DNA of 64,000 nt, taken from Salivita marina. GTDB lineage: Bacteria; Pseudomonadota; Gammaproteobacteria; Pseudomonadales; Azotimanducaceae. The DNA is taken from assembly GCA_038144425.1 (NCBI GenBank), contig JAYQNS010000003.1, forward strand, positions 310,001-374,000, read 5' to 3'. The notes beneath the pieces are model-generated. The model was not told the DNA's origin. It was given only the letters and a program-made list of their open reading frames with translations, and did no database searches. Both the position numbers and the translations under genes were made by a program. Every line of letters starts with the position of its first letter. Within the stretch, counting starts at the first letter, position 1. Shown piece by piece: positions 17,330 to 26,405 of this stretch.

Positions 17330-18309
17330 TGCTGTGCCCGAAGCGCACTCAGTAACGCCTCCAGATCCTCGGGCAGGGGCGCCTCAAAATGCCAAGGGGC
17401 CTGCTCAGGATCCCGGCCGGGCACGGTCAGCGCTTGGGCATGAAGCGCCAGCCGCGGCACGGGCACGGTCCCAAGCGCCTTGCGAAGCCCCGGCGGCGCA
17501 TATTTCTCGTCTCCTAGGATAGGGAAGCCCGCATGGGACAGGTGCACCCGTAATTGGTGCGTACGCCCCGTCTCCGGAGTCAGGGCAAGCAAGGTCGCGC
17601 CGGGCAGCCGCTCGGCCACGGAAACCCCAGTCTGGGCGGGCTTCCCGGCCTGAGACACGCGCACGAAGCGCTCCCCGTTGCTGGCCAGCACTCGCTCCAG
17701 GGGGGCTTCGAGACGCTTTAGATGCGCAGGCCAGCTCCCTGCAACCACCGCCAGATAGCGCTTTTGGACCGTGCGCTCGCGAAAGGCCTGCTGCAGGTGA
17801 CGCAGTGCCGCCCGCCGCTTGGCCAGCAGAAGGACACCCGAGGTATCCCGATCCAGGCGGTGCGCCAGAGCCAGCGCCGGCGCTTCCGGCCAGGGGCCCA
17901 GCGCCTCCAGCGCGCCAAAGCGCACTCCGCTCCCCCCATGGGCAGCAAGCCCTGGAGGCTTCCCCAGCACCAGCAGGTCTCGGTCTTCGAAGATCACGGC
18001 TTCGCGCACCTGGGTCCGGAGCGCTTCGGGCACCGAGAGCTCGGGGCCATGCTGAGCCATTTGATGGGGCGGAATGCGCAGCTTCTGCCCCGACCGCACC
18101 CGGGTGGTCACCTTCACCCGGCCTCCATCAAGACGCACTTCGCCCTTTCGAACCATGGCGTAAACCCGGCTCTTAGGGACATTTTTCAGAAGCCGCAGCA
18201 GCAGATTGTCTACCCGCTGCCCCTCCTCCCCGGACTCAATCTCGTAGAGCCGGGCGCCGTAACGCTCGCCACCTCCGGAATGATTGCTTTTCCCTTTCGA
18301 TTGAGTCAC
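17326..18309 (-). CDS. rluC: 23S rRNA pseudouridine synthase RluC
   Basis: 327 residues. An N-terminal S4 RNA-binding domain (about 25-85: RVDNLLLRLLKNVPKSRVYAM) precedes the RluA-family catalytic core with HRLDRDTSGVLLLAK, whose Asp is the nucleophile. The later segments GRTHQLRVHL and GDEKY are also present. It modifies 23S rRNA uridines (955, 2504 and 2580 in E. coli). It is divergent from rne across a 437-bp gap, as in many gammaproteobacteria. Confidence 0.93.
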   Translation of the reverse strand: MTQSKGKSNHSGGGERYGARLYEIESGEEGQRVDNLLLRLLKNVPKSRVYAMVRKGEVRLDGGRVKVTTRVRSGQKLRIPPHQMAQHGPELSVPEALRTQVREAVIFEDRDLLVLGKPPGLAAHGGSGVRFGALEALGPWPEAPALALAHRLDRDTSGVLLLAKRRAALRHLQQAFRERTVQKRYLAVVAGSWPAHLKRLEAPLERVLASNGERFVRVSQAGKPAQTGVSVAERLPGATLLALTPETGRTHQLRVHLSHAGFPILGDEKYAPPGLRKALGTVPVPRLALHAQALTVPGRDPEQAPWHFEAPLPEDLEALLSALRAQH

Positions 18310-18746
18310 TTAAAAAACCCTGTTAACCTTTCCTCAAGGTCAGCCGCGGCGCTCGCCCCTTAGGGATCGCAGAGCCGCCCCGTGTTCGCCTGACCCGCCG
18401 CCGCCGAGCGCCTACGCGCCGCGTCGGATTGGAACACGCCGGGTAAGAGAAGCCCGGCTACGCTGGTAGCGATGCTTAATGCGCTATCGATCAATGAAGA
18501 GTACACGCGCTGGCGCAAGGTTGCGCGGCGTCAAGGATAGTGCGCAGGCCGCGATGAGCCGCGGCCGCCGGTAAGCGAAGCTAAAAAGCGATAGCTTAAG
18601 TCTCGCGCAGTTCGGGGGGTTTCGCCCCCTTTGGCCCGAAGCCGCGCCTCCCGGCGCTGCCTGGCCCCTGCAAGCCGTGGTCTCGCCTTCGAGCCTGAGC
18701 CCTCTCCTAACGCCCGCCCCGCCACGCCCTCACTTGAGTGCACAGC
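18310..18746 (+). promoter_or_regulatory. rluC-rne intergenic region, probable long rne 5' leader
   Basis: 437 bp without a credible gene. E. coli rne has a long structured leader used for RNase E self-regulation, and the location here fits the same layout. Visible hairpins are AAGCTA/TAGCTT (18578-18583 with 18592-18597) and a G6/C5 stem around 18614-18629. I cannot match the conserved hp2 element by eye. Divergent promoters for rluC and rne must lie here; none is obvious. Confidence 0.5.
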
Positions 18747-21724
18747 ATGAAAAGGATGTTGATCAACGCCACCCAGCCCGAGGAACTTCGGGTTGCGCTG
18801 GTTGATGGGCAAAAGCTCTACGATCTTGATATTGAATCCCGCATGCGGGTTCAAACCAAAGCCAACATTTACAAGGCTCGCATCACCCGGGTAGAACCCA
18901 GCCTCGAGGCGGCCTTCGTCGATTACGGTGCCGAGCGCCATGGCTTCCTCCCCCTCAAGGAAATCGCTCAAGAGTACTTCCAAAAGAAAGCCGGGGAAGG
19001 CCGAGCCAGCATTTCCGATTTGGTGAAGGAGGGGCAGGAACTGATCGTTCAGGTGGACAAGGAGGAGCGCGGCACCAAAGGCGCGGCCCTAACCACCTTT
19101 ATCTCCCTTGCTGGGCGTTACCTGGTACTCATGCCGAACAATCCTCGCGCGGGCGGCATCTCCCGTCGTATCGAAGGGGAAGAGCGGGACCAGCTCCGGG
19201 ACGCGATGAGCGGCCTCACCATTAAAGACGGCATGGGCGTGATCGTGCGCACCGCCGGCGTCGGCCGAAGCAGTGAAGAGCTCCAGTGGGACCTCGATTA
19301 CCTTGGCCAGATCTGGGAAGCCATCGGCCGCGCCGTGGAGGAGAACCCCGCGCCTCAGCTGATCTATCAGGAAAACAACGTCATCCTTCGGGCCATCCGG
19401 GATTATCTCCGTCAGGATATCGGTGAGGTCCTCATCGACTCTGCCGACGCCCATCGCCAAGCGCTGGAATTCATCCAGCAGGTCATGCCGAGCTACGAAA
19501 ACCGCATCAAGCGCTACGAAGATCCGGTCCCCCTATTCTCTCGCTACCAGATCGAGACGCAGATCGAGACCGCCTTCCAGCGCGAAGTGCGTCTGCCCAG
19601 TGGCGGCGCAATCGTGATCGATCCCACGGAAGCGCTCGTGTCCATCGATATCAATTCGGCCCGGGCCACCCGGGGCGCGGACATTGAGGAAACAGCGCTC
19701 AACACGAATCTCGAAGCCGCGGAAGAAATTGCCCGACAGCTACGCCTCCGGGATATGGGCGGCCTCATCGTGATCGACTTCATCGACATGAATGCATCCC
19801 GAAATCAGCGCGCGGTGGAAAACCGCATGCGCGATGCTCTGGAAGCGGACCGTGCTCGGGTGCAGGTGGGGCGGATCTCCCGTTTCGGCCTCATGGAGAT
19901 GTCTCGGCAGCGGCTGCGACCCTCCCTCGAGGAAACTACAGCCATCATCTGCCCGCGGTGCACGGGGCAAGGGGTCATCCGCAATGTGCGCTCCCTTGCC
20001 CTTTCCGTCCTCCGGATTCTGGAGGAGGAAACGCTTAAGGAGCGGAGTGCCGGGGTCCGAGCCATTGTTCCCGTACCCATCGCGTCATTCCTTTTAAACG
20101 AAAAGCGCTCGGACATCACCGCCATCGAAGCCCGCAATGGCGTACGAATCATGATTGTTCCGAATCCCAATATGGAAACGCCCCACTTTGAAGTGGTTCG
20201 GCTCCGGGATGATCAGATGGATGCGCTCCTATCCCAGGAAAGCCACGAGGTGGCGGCAGAGGTGCTCGAGGCCAGCACGGAAGACGGCTATGAAGCACCG
20301 CCTATTCCTGAAGCCCAGGACGCGATTGTGAAGTCCGTGGCGCCCCAGCAACCGGCACCGGCGCAAACCCAGGTGGCGACACCTTCAGCTTCCGTCGCAG
20401 CGCCCGCGCCCCAGGGCAGCTTCCTAGGACGCTTGTTCAAGGGCCTTTTTGGCAGCCCATCGGCCCCCGAGCCCTCGGAGGCCAAGACGCAGGACGAGAA
20501 TAAAGAAGACGAGCGTAGCTCGGAGAGCCGCAACCGTGGCGGCCACCGCAATCGAGGCGGGCGAAATCGTCGTCGCGGCGATCGCCCACGACGCAGCCCC
20601 TCCTCCAATAGGCAGGATGAGGAAACGAACGAAGACCAAGCGGACAGCGGTGAGCAGAGCCGGGAAGGTCGGGGGAACCGCCGCCGCGGTCGTCGCCCGA
20701 GCGATGAGAAGGCAAACGATCAAAACACCACTGACGACAGCGCCGAGAACGAAGATCGTGCTGCGGAAAACGATAGCCAGGGCGAGGACGATGGAAATCG
20801 CCGTCGCCGCCGCCGTCGCCGTGGCGGTCGGGGCCGTCGCCGTTCCCAAGACGGTCATCAGGACTTGGACGGCAATAGCAACACCGAGGACGAAAGCGCC
20901 GAGGACGATGACAACGGGGACGCAAGCGCCGTTGAACTAAGCGATGACGATGATCTCACGCCGCCCACGGAAGCCCATATCCCGCCGGAAAGCAGCCGTC
21001 GCCGGCCCCGCCGCAGCCGTGGTCGTGGTCGAGGGCGCTCCGATGATGCGGCACCGATGGAAAGCGCTACCGAGGCGAGCACCGATACTGCAAGGGAAGC
21101 CGCCAGCGAAGCTCCTGCCGACCTAGAGTCCGCAGCTACGGCAACTGCGGCAGACACCACGCCGACCATCGCGTCCGTGGCTGAAGAAGCCCCTGAGCCC
21201 GTGGCTGAAGAAGCTCCCGCGCCCGTGGCTGAAGCCTCGCCGAGCCTGAGGCTGAAGAAGCTCCCGAGCCTGTGGCTGAAGAAGCTCCCGAGCCTGAGGC
21301 TGAAGAAGCTCCCGAGCCTGTGGCTGAAGAAGCTCCCGAGCACGTGGCTGAAGACGCCGCCGAGCCTGAGGCTGAAGACGCCCCCGAGCCTGTAGCCGAA
21401 GAAGCCTCCGAGGCCGTGGCTGAAGACGCCGCCGAGCCTGTAGCTGAAGAAGCCTCCGAGGCCGTGGCTGAAGACACTCCCGAGCCCGTGGCTGAAGAGG
21501 CACCTGCGCCGGCCGCGGTGGCCCCAGTGGGCTCCCGAGCCGCTAACGATCCTCGGAACGCGGGGCAGGACGTCCGGCCGGTAGTCAGCATTGAGGACAG
21601 CGCTCCGGCCCGTCCCCAGCGCCCGGCGGTCACAAAGGCCCCCACGCCCATCGCGCCCCTCGAGGCAATCCCAAGCGCCCGGGCGGCTAACGATCCGCGG
21701 CAGCAGCGCGCCGCCTCGGAGTAA
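18747..21724 (+). CDS. rne: Ribonuclease E, frameshifted in its C-terminal repeat
   Basis: The ATG at 18747 gives MKRMLINATQPEELRVALVDG, the usual N-terminus. The S1 domain is at about 35-125. The catalytic Asp301 (SIDINSAR) and Asp344 (VIDFIDM) match E. coli 303/346, and the zinc-link Cys402/405 lie in CPRC. From about residue 560 the scaffold is disordered: Arg/Asn-rich, then acidic Ala-Glu-Pro repeats. At about 21236-21239 the frame breaks. The original frame runs into Lys/Leu-rich nonsense and stops at 21395. Adding one base (CTCGCC to CTCCGCC) resumes the PEPVAEEA repeat and the typical end with RAANDPR at 21724, giving 992 residues. It initiates mRNA decay and rRNA/tRNA processing at the inner membrane. 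Confidence 0.93.
21181..21510 (+). repeat. Tandem Ala-Glu-Pro repeat in the RNase E tail
   Basis: About 13 degenerate copies of a 24-30 bp unit (GTGGCTGAAGAAGCTCCCGA and variants) encode P-E-P-V-A-E-E-A. The copies alternate GAAGAAGCT, GAAGACGCC and GAAGAAGCCTCC. Such arrays change copy number easily and are hard to assemble. The rne frame break lies inside it. Confidence 0.85.
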
Positions 21725-21735
21725 GCCGGAAAGCG

Positions 21736-21757
21736 CCGAGCCCCATCCGGGGCTCGG
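21736..21757. terminator. Hairpin between convergent rne and murB
   Basis: A perfect 9-bp stem CCGAGCCCC/GGGGCTCGG (21736-21744 with 21749-21757) with an ATCC loop lies 12 bp after the rne stop. There is no strong T run on either side, so it may act as an mRNA 3' end rather than a classic terminator. Confidence 0.55.
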
Positions 21758-21769
21758 TCGCTCCCTTTC

Positions 21770-22783
21770 CTACATGCGCAACGGCTCCCGTTCCAGGCGT
21801 ACCCCGTAGCCCGCATAGACGCTCGCCTGCACGGACCCCGCCAACCAGTCCACATCCTCGCGAGACGCGCCCCCGTAGTTCACCAGCACCAACGCGTGCT
21901 CCTGGGCCATGCCCACGGGGCCCCGGCGTCGACCGCGCCACCCTGCTCCCTGAATGAGCGCCGCTGCAGACACCTTACCGCCAGACGATGCGAAGGGCCG
22001 CAAGGCAAGCTCCGGGGCCCGGGCGCGCAGCCGCTGAAAAGCCTCTTGAGATAGCTGGGGGTTTTTAAAAAAGCTTCCTACGTTCGGGAGACGATGCCAG
22101 TCCGGCAGCTTTTCTGCGCGCAGGGCGCGCACGGCTTGGGCGAGATCGCTTGGCCGCGCTTGGGCCCCTGGCGAGAGGATCTTCGCCAAACGCGCCTCGA
22201 CCCCAGCGTAAGCCAGCACCGGCTGACCACCCCGGTGCAACCGAAGGCGCAGCGTCAGCACTAGGTAGGCGCCGAGGCTTCGACGAAAGCGGGAGTTTCG
22301 GTAGGAAAAGTCACAATCCTTAGCCACCCACCAGGCGCACTGGCCCGTTCGAAGATCAAACACCTCGAGGGCTTCCACTACCTCATCGAGGCTTTGACCG
22401 TAGGCGCCAACGTTCTGCACCGGAGCCGCGCCGACCGTCCCGGGAATCGCGCTGAGGTTCTCCAAACCCCAAAGCCCCTCTCGGCTCGCGGCGCACACAA
22501 GCGCATCGAGGGCTAGGCCCCCAAACACCTCAACGCGCCCATGGCGCTCAAAGCGGGGCGGGAAGGCCGCGAGATGCCAAACCGTCCCGGTCAGGCGCGG
22601 TGGCAGCAAAACGTTAGAGCCTTCCCCGAGTACGGTGATGCTGCCCCGGGGCGCGTCCTCTGCCCATGCGGAAAGCGCCTCGCTTCGGCTTCGAAGGGTG
22701 CGTAGCGCCTCCGCGCGGCACGGCAAGGCCAGCGTATTGCGAACGGAGAGATCGAGAAGGGAGGGCGGAGAGGGTCGGCTCAC
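21770..22783 (-). CDS. murB: UDP-N-acetylenolpyruvoylglucosamine reductase
   Basis: 337 residues, E. coli-type MurB with FAD-binding GEGSNVLL, AIPGTVGAAPVQNVGAYG, the catalytic Ser region SYRNSRFR, and GSFFKNP. It makes UDP-MurNAc in the cytoplasm. The rne-murB-...-kdsB order is conserved with Pseudomonas-type genomes, but here the dehydrogenase and the UGSC operon tail have been inserted between murB and kdsB. Confidence 0.95.
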   Translation of the reverse strand: MSRPSPPSLLDLSVRNTLALPCRAEALRTLRSRSEALSAWAEDAPRGSITVLGEGSNVLLPPRLTGTVWHLAAFPPRFERHGRVEVFGGLALDALVCAASREGLWGLENLSAIPGTVGAAPVQNVGAYGQSLDEVVEALEVFDLRTGQCAWWVAKDCDFSYRNSRFRRSLGAYLVLTLRLRLHRGGQPVLAYAGVEARLAKILSPGAQARPSDLAQAVRALRAEKLPDWHRLPNVGSFFKNPQLSQEAFQRLRARAPELALRPFASSGGKVSAAALIQGAGWRGRRRGPVGMAQEHALVLVNYGGASREDVDWLAGSVQASVYAGYGVRLEREPLRM

Positions 22784-22865
22784 CGCGGGGATCGCTTAAG
22801 GTACACTAGCGCCCCCGCTCCCGCCCCGCGCCGGGGCGGACCAGTTTTCCATTCCATAGGGAGAG

Positions 22866-23645
22866 ATGGGTCTTATGAAGCTTGAGAACAAAGTTGCCGT
22901 CATTACCGGAGGGGCCTCGGGCCTGGGTCGCGCCACCGCCGAAAAAGTCATCGCAGCGGGTGGCAAGGTCGCCATTTTTGACTTAAACGAGCAGCTCGCC
23001 AATGCCACGGCCGAAGCTCTGGGGCCGTCCACCAAGGCCTTTGCGGTGAACGTTTCCGATGAAGAATCGGTGAAGGCGGCCATCGCAGGCACCCTCGAGG
23101 CTTTTGGTGCGATCCACATCAACGTGAACTGCGCAGGCGTGGGCGCCGCCGCTCGGACCCTGGGTCGGGATGGCGCCATGCCCCTGGCGACCTTCAACTT
23201 TGTGCTTGGCGTAAACCTCATCGGCACCTTTAACGTCCTTCGCTTGTGCGCTGAAGCGATGGCAAAGAATACCCCGGACGACGAAGACGGCGAGCGCGGT
23301 GTCATTATCAACACCGCATCCGTGGCCGCCTTTGACGGGCAGATCGGCCAGGCGGCGTACAGCGCTTCCAAAGCTGGGGTGGCAGGCATGACCCTGCCCA
23401 TCGCTCGGGACCTGTCTCGCACTGGGGTCCGGGTGAACACCATTGCCCCGGGGATCTTCGAAACCCCCATGATGATGGGCGCGCCGGATCAGGTCCGCCT
23501 GCCCCTCATTGATATGGTGCAGTTTCCCAAGCGCCTCGGAGACGCCCCGGAGTTCGCAGCCCTTGCCGTGCACATGATGGAAAACACCTACCTCAATGGC
23601 GAAACCGTTCGCCTCGATGGCGGCATCCGGATGCAGCCCAAGTAA
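22866..23645 (+). CDS. SDR-family 3-hydroxyacyl-CoA dehydrogenase (HSD10-like)
   Basis: 259 residues. The Rossmann motif TGGASGLG is at about 15-22, with NCAG and the active-site Ser (NTASVAAFDGQIGQ) followed by Y-x3-K (YSASK). The insertion NTPDDEDGERGVIINTASVA and the end NGETVRLDGGIRMQPK are typical of type-2 3-hydroxyacyl-CoA dehydrogenases, which also oxidise some hydroxysteroids. An in-frame ATG at 22878 (MKLENKVAVI) matches the family start better than 22866; Shine-Dalgarno spacing does not decide. The gene is monocistronic, divergent from murB and convergent with the UGSC gene. Confidence 0.85.
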   Translation: MGLMKLENKVAVITGGASGLGRATAEKVIAAGGKVAIFDLNEQLANATAEALGPSTKAFAVNVSDEESVKAAIAGTLEAFGAIHINVNCAGVGAAARTLGRDGAMPLATFNFVLGVNLIGTFNVLRLCAEAMAKNTPDDEDGERGVIINTASVAAFDGQIGQAAYSASKAGVAGMTLPIARDLSRTGVRVNTIAPGIFETPMMMGAPDQVRLPLIDMVQFPKRLGDAPEFAALAVHMMENTYLNGETVRLDGGIRMQPK

Positions 23646-23660
23646 GGTGCACTGGACCAG

Positions 23661-23680
23661 GCACCGGATTATTCCGGTGC
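23661..23680. terminator. Short hairpin between the dehydrogenase and UGSC genes
   Basis: An exact 8-bp stem GCACCGGA/TCCGGTGC with a 4-base loop contains the TAA stop of the minus-strand UGSC gene. No T tract follows on either strand, so this is a candidate mRNA 3'-end structure only. Confidence 0.45.
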
Positions 23681-24196
23681 CTGCAAATTCCCCAGAATCT
23701 CTTCCCAGGCAGCTTCCGCCAACCCCACCATCTCCCCATCCGTCCGGTCCTGGATGGGATGGGGCACGAAGCATCGTCGCGCCGGAAAAGCCAGGGCCTC
23801 CGCCTGCACCTCCGCTGCCTCCACAAAGGCCGTGGATGCCAGGAAGGCTCCGGGTACGCCACGCTGATCCAGATCTCGCAGGTCATGCAGACTGCACGAC
23901 GTACAAGAGCCTCAGTCAGCCAGCGCTTCTAGGACGAGATCGCATTCCTCGGCAATTTGCTGGCGCAGCGCCGTAGGCGCAGGGCGGGTAAAGGTGGGCT
24001 TACTGTAGCGCCGCACCTCAGCCCCGGCGGCCTTAAGCTTGCCTTCGACGTGATCGAGGAAAACATCGCCGCGAGGTTTAGAGATATCTAAAAGCCCCAC
24101 TACCTTTCCCGCCACGGAAGCGGGGAGGGGCAGCGGCGTTCGGGCCGCCGGGGTGCTTTCCCCCGTGGGATCCATTACCACCAAGCCAGTGCTCAT
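23669..24196 (-). CDS. UGSC-family selenoprotein (in-frame TGA read as selenocysteine)
   Basis: The ATG at 24196 follows AGAAGGAG. The frame reaches a TGA at 23912-23914 and continues without another stop to TAA at 23669-23671: 175 residues with Sec at position 95. The TGA lies in ALAD-U-GSC-TSC, the motif naming the UGSC family of (seleno)proteins found in marine metagenomes. The coding pattern stays family-like after it (SLHDLRDLDQRGVPGAF, later VPHPIQDRT), and a SECIS-type hairpin follows the TGA. The N-terminal half (VVGLLDISKPRGDVFLD, then EECDLVLEAL) looks like an alpha/beta nucleotide- or thiol-handling fold. Function is unknown; Sec95, Cys98 and Cys101 suggest redox chemistry. It is the last gene of the operon, 27 bp after the thioredoxin-fused gene. 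Annotators that treat TGA as stop would call only 94 residues. Confidence 0.9.
23882..23900 (-). promoter_or_regulatory. Putative bacterial SECIS hairpin for the UGSC gene
   Basis: On the coding (minus) strand, 11 bases after the TGA, GTCGTGCA (23900-23893) pairs with TGCATGAC (23889-23882): eight pairs including one G-U, closing a GTC loop. The apical part TGCA-GTC-TGCA and its distance of 18 bases from UGA to the loop closely resemble the E. coli fdhF element as I remember it. Bacterial SelB requires a G near the start of such a loop, which is present. Confidence 0.75.
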
Positions 24197-24223
24197 GGCT
24201 GTGCTCCTTCTAAAGGCCTTTGT

Positions 24224-25632
24224 TTAAAGGCGAATCTCATGGGTGACGGGACTGCTGCCGATGGTACCGCTGGCTCCCCAACCCCCTATCACTGCGGAAA
24301 ACATGCCGGCCTCACCGCCCGCCCGCACGAGACGAAGACCGCCCTCCCGGAATTTTTCGAAGCTGCGCTCCCCCAGGGCCGGGGAAGGCCCTCCTCCATG
24401 CCGCCAGCGCCTCGGATCAACTCCTGCCCGGACCGGGTCAAGTATTCCCGAAGGGTCTTCGTGACCATCTCTTTGCTCCACCCCGCGTCGTGGAAAACTC
24501 GGGCGTGCTCCGGAGACACCACAAGGAATGCGTCCGCTGCCTGCACCATCTTCGGATGGGAGACCACCTTCAGGGCCTCGGCAAAGGAGCGGCACAGGGG
24601 CTCAGGGGTTCGGGCCTTTTGATCAACGATGCCTTGCACCCCGTCGGCAGCGAAGAGGGTCACGCTATTGGCATTTTGGGGAAGGCCCGCGTCCTCATTT
24701 AAATTCGACCATTCGGGATCGCCATCCTCCGCAAAGCAGAAGGTGTACTTACCGGGGTTCCCCAGGGTTGCGCGGTCTACACCCTGGGGCCGGCCGCCGC
24801 CGACGTTGCGAATCACCAGCTGAAGCGCACGCCCAATGGTGGCATTCGCCCGGTTCCCCTGCCCCAGCGCATTGCCCCGGCTATTCATGCCAATGGCCTT
24901 CGCAAGGGGACCGCACACAACCACCATCGGACCGGAAAAATAGGTCGTGGCCAAAAGGCCGTGCATGCAGAAGGCCGGCAGCAGGGCCGCCTCCACGGCG
25001 GCGATCACCACGGGCAGGTACTCGGGCTTGCAGCCAGCCAGCACGGCGTTGATCGCCACCTTTTCTATGGTGACGGGCACCAAGTTTGGGGGCACATCCC
25101 CCAGCACCTCCGCCGGATCGCGAGTGGTGCCCTCCAGCATACGGGCGACCCGTTCAGGAGTGGGGGGCACCACCGGTAAACCGTCGCTCCAGCCCCGATC
25201 AAAAAGGGCTTCCTGGATGTCCTCCTCCTGTCCCAGGGTCACCCGTCGCGCGGCGAGGCGCTCCGCGCGCAGCCGCTCGCTATGGGGTGGCGTCACGGAC
25301 AGGGAGGCGCAGCCGGGGCGCAGAGCCGGGAGCTCAGCCCCGAGGGCCGGGTCTTCAAGAATGCGTTGCCAAGCTGCCCGTTCCCAGCCTTCACAGCGCG
25401 CCGCTTCCTCTTCGCCGGAATAGGCGATGAGCGCTGGCACAATTTCAACGCCTAGATCGAAAGATGCCTTCAGCGTGACATCGTGTTGGACCCCAGGGAC
25501 GGCGGGAAAGGCAGGATCGTCCTGAGTCCAGAGCGCGACCGTCTCCCTAGGGGCCAGGGCCTCGAGCACCGGCGCAATCAGCTGGCAGGTGGGACAATCG
25601 GCTTTTACCACCACAACAAAGCGCTGACTCAT
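24224..25632 (-). CDS. Thioredoxin-domain protein with C-terminal UGSC-associated domain, frameshifted
   Basis: The ATG at 25632 (GGGAGA upstream) overlaps the kdsB stop as ATGA. Residues 1-90 are thioredoxin-like with a CPTC active site (Cys13, Cys16). Residues about 110-469 form a domain with GWSDGLPVVPPT, VPVTIEKVAINAVLAGCKPEY, GNALGQGNRANATIGRA and NPGKYTFCFAED. I associate this domain with genes next to UGSC proteins; its function is unknown. The frame breaks at a G5 run near 24371-24375. One added base turns PRPWGSAASK into PRPWGERSFEKFREGG and carries the protein on to GTIGSSPVTHEIRL at 24224 (469 residues). Without it translation stops at 24289. The CPTC pair could reduce the Sec/Cys centre of the downstream protein (inference). 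Confidence 0.75.
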
Positions 25633-26405
25633 GCGTTCTCCCCCACCCAACCTTTTTGTAAGCGGGCCAGATCCTCCGGCGTGTCCACCCCCCCAGGCAC
25701 AGCCTCGCAGGCTTCCGCTACGTGAATCCGCTCACCATAGGCAAGGACCCGAAGCTGCTCAAGGGCCTCGAGGCGCTCAAGGGTTGCCGGGGCCCAGGCC
25801 ACAAAGCGGCGCAGCAGGCCGACCCGGTAGGCATAGAGCCCCAGGTGGCGCCAACACGGGGTAGGGAGGGCCGCCTCGCCTTCCCCAGCGGCAAGATCCC
25901 GGGGCCAGGGAATGGGGGCTCGGGAGAAATAGAGGGCCATACCCGACTCATCCATCACCACTTTGACAATATTGGGATCGCGAAAGGCCTCAGGACGAGT
26001 GATGGCCTCGCAGAGCGTTGCCATGGCGGCGCCGGAGCGCTCGAGATTCGCAGCCACCTGGCGTAGCACCGCCGCGGGCACGCAGGGCTCGTCCCCCTGC
26101 AGGTTCACCACGATGGCGTCGTCCTCCCAGCCGCGCACCCGGGAAACCTCTTCGATGCGGTCCGTGCCCGACGGATGAGAGGGGTCTGTAAGCACCACCT
26201 CGGCGCCGAAGTCCCGGGCCACGGCCTCAATGCGCGCATCATCGGTGGCGATAACCACGCTTTCAGCCCCCGCTGCGCAGCCCCGGCGCCAGGCCTGGAT
26301 CACCATGGGCGCATCCCCGAGGGGTGCCAGGGGCTTCCCCGGAAGGCGGCTTGAGCCATAGCGCGCCGGAATGACGATATGAAAGGGAGCGCTAGGGTTG
26401 GGCAC
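25629..26405 (-). CDS. kdsB: 3-deoxy-manno-octulosonate cytidylyltransferase
   Basis: 258 residues from a GTG at 26405 with AAGGAGG 6 bp upstream. Signature stretches are IPARYGSSRLPGKPL at the N-terminus, VIATDD, and HPSGTDRI. It activates Kdo as CMP-Kdo for lipopolysaccharide. It overlaps exbD by 14 bp and the thioredoxin-fused gene by 4 bp. In related genomes lpxK lies between exbD and kdsB; here it is absent. Confidence 0.95.
   Translation of the reverse strand: MPNPSAPFHIVIPARYGSSRLPGKPLAPLGDAPMVIQAWRRGCAAGAESVVIATDDARIEAVARDFGAEVVLTDPSHPSGTDRIEEVSRVRGWEDDAIVVNLQGDEPCVPAAVLRQVAANLERSGAAMATLCEAITRPEAFRDPNIVKVVMDESGMALYFSRAPIPWPRDLAAGEGEAALPTPCWRHLGLYAYRVGLLRRFVAWAPATLERLEALEQLRVLAYGERIHVAEACEAVPGGVDTPEDLARLQKGWVGENA

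Noticed and set aside
20424..21343. Several minus-strand frames opposite the rne tail
   Set aside because: They arise from the repetitive, low-complexity coding of RNase E; their Ser/Leu/Ala or Arg-rich products are repeat artefacts.
24224..24375. Reading the thioredoxin-gene frame break as programmed frameshifting
   Set aside because: No slippery heptamer with a following stimulatory structure was seen, and the same minus-one pattern occurs at other G/C runs in unrelated genes.
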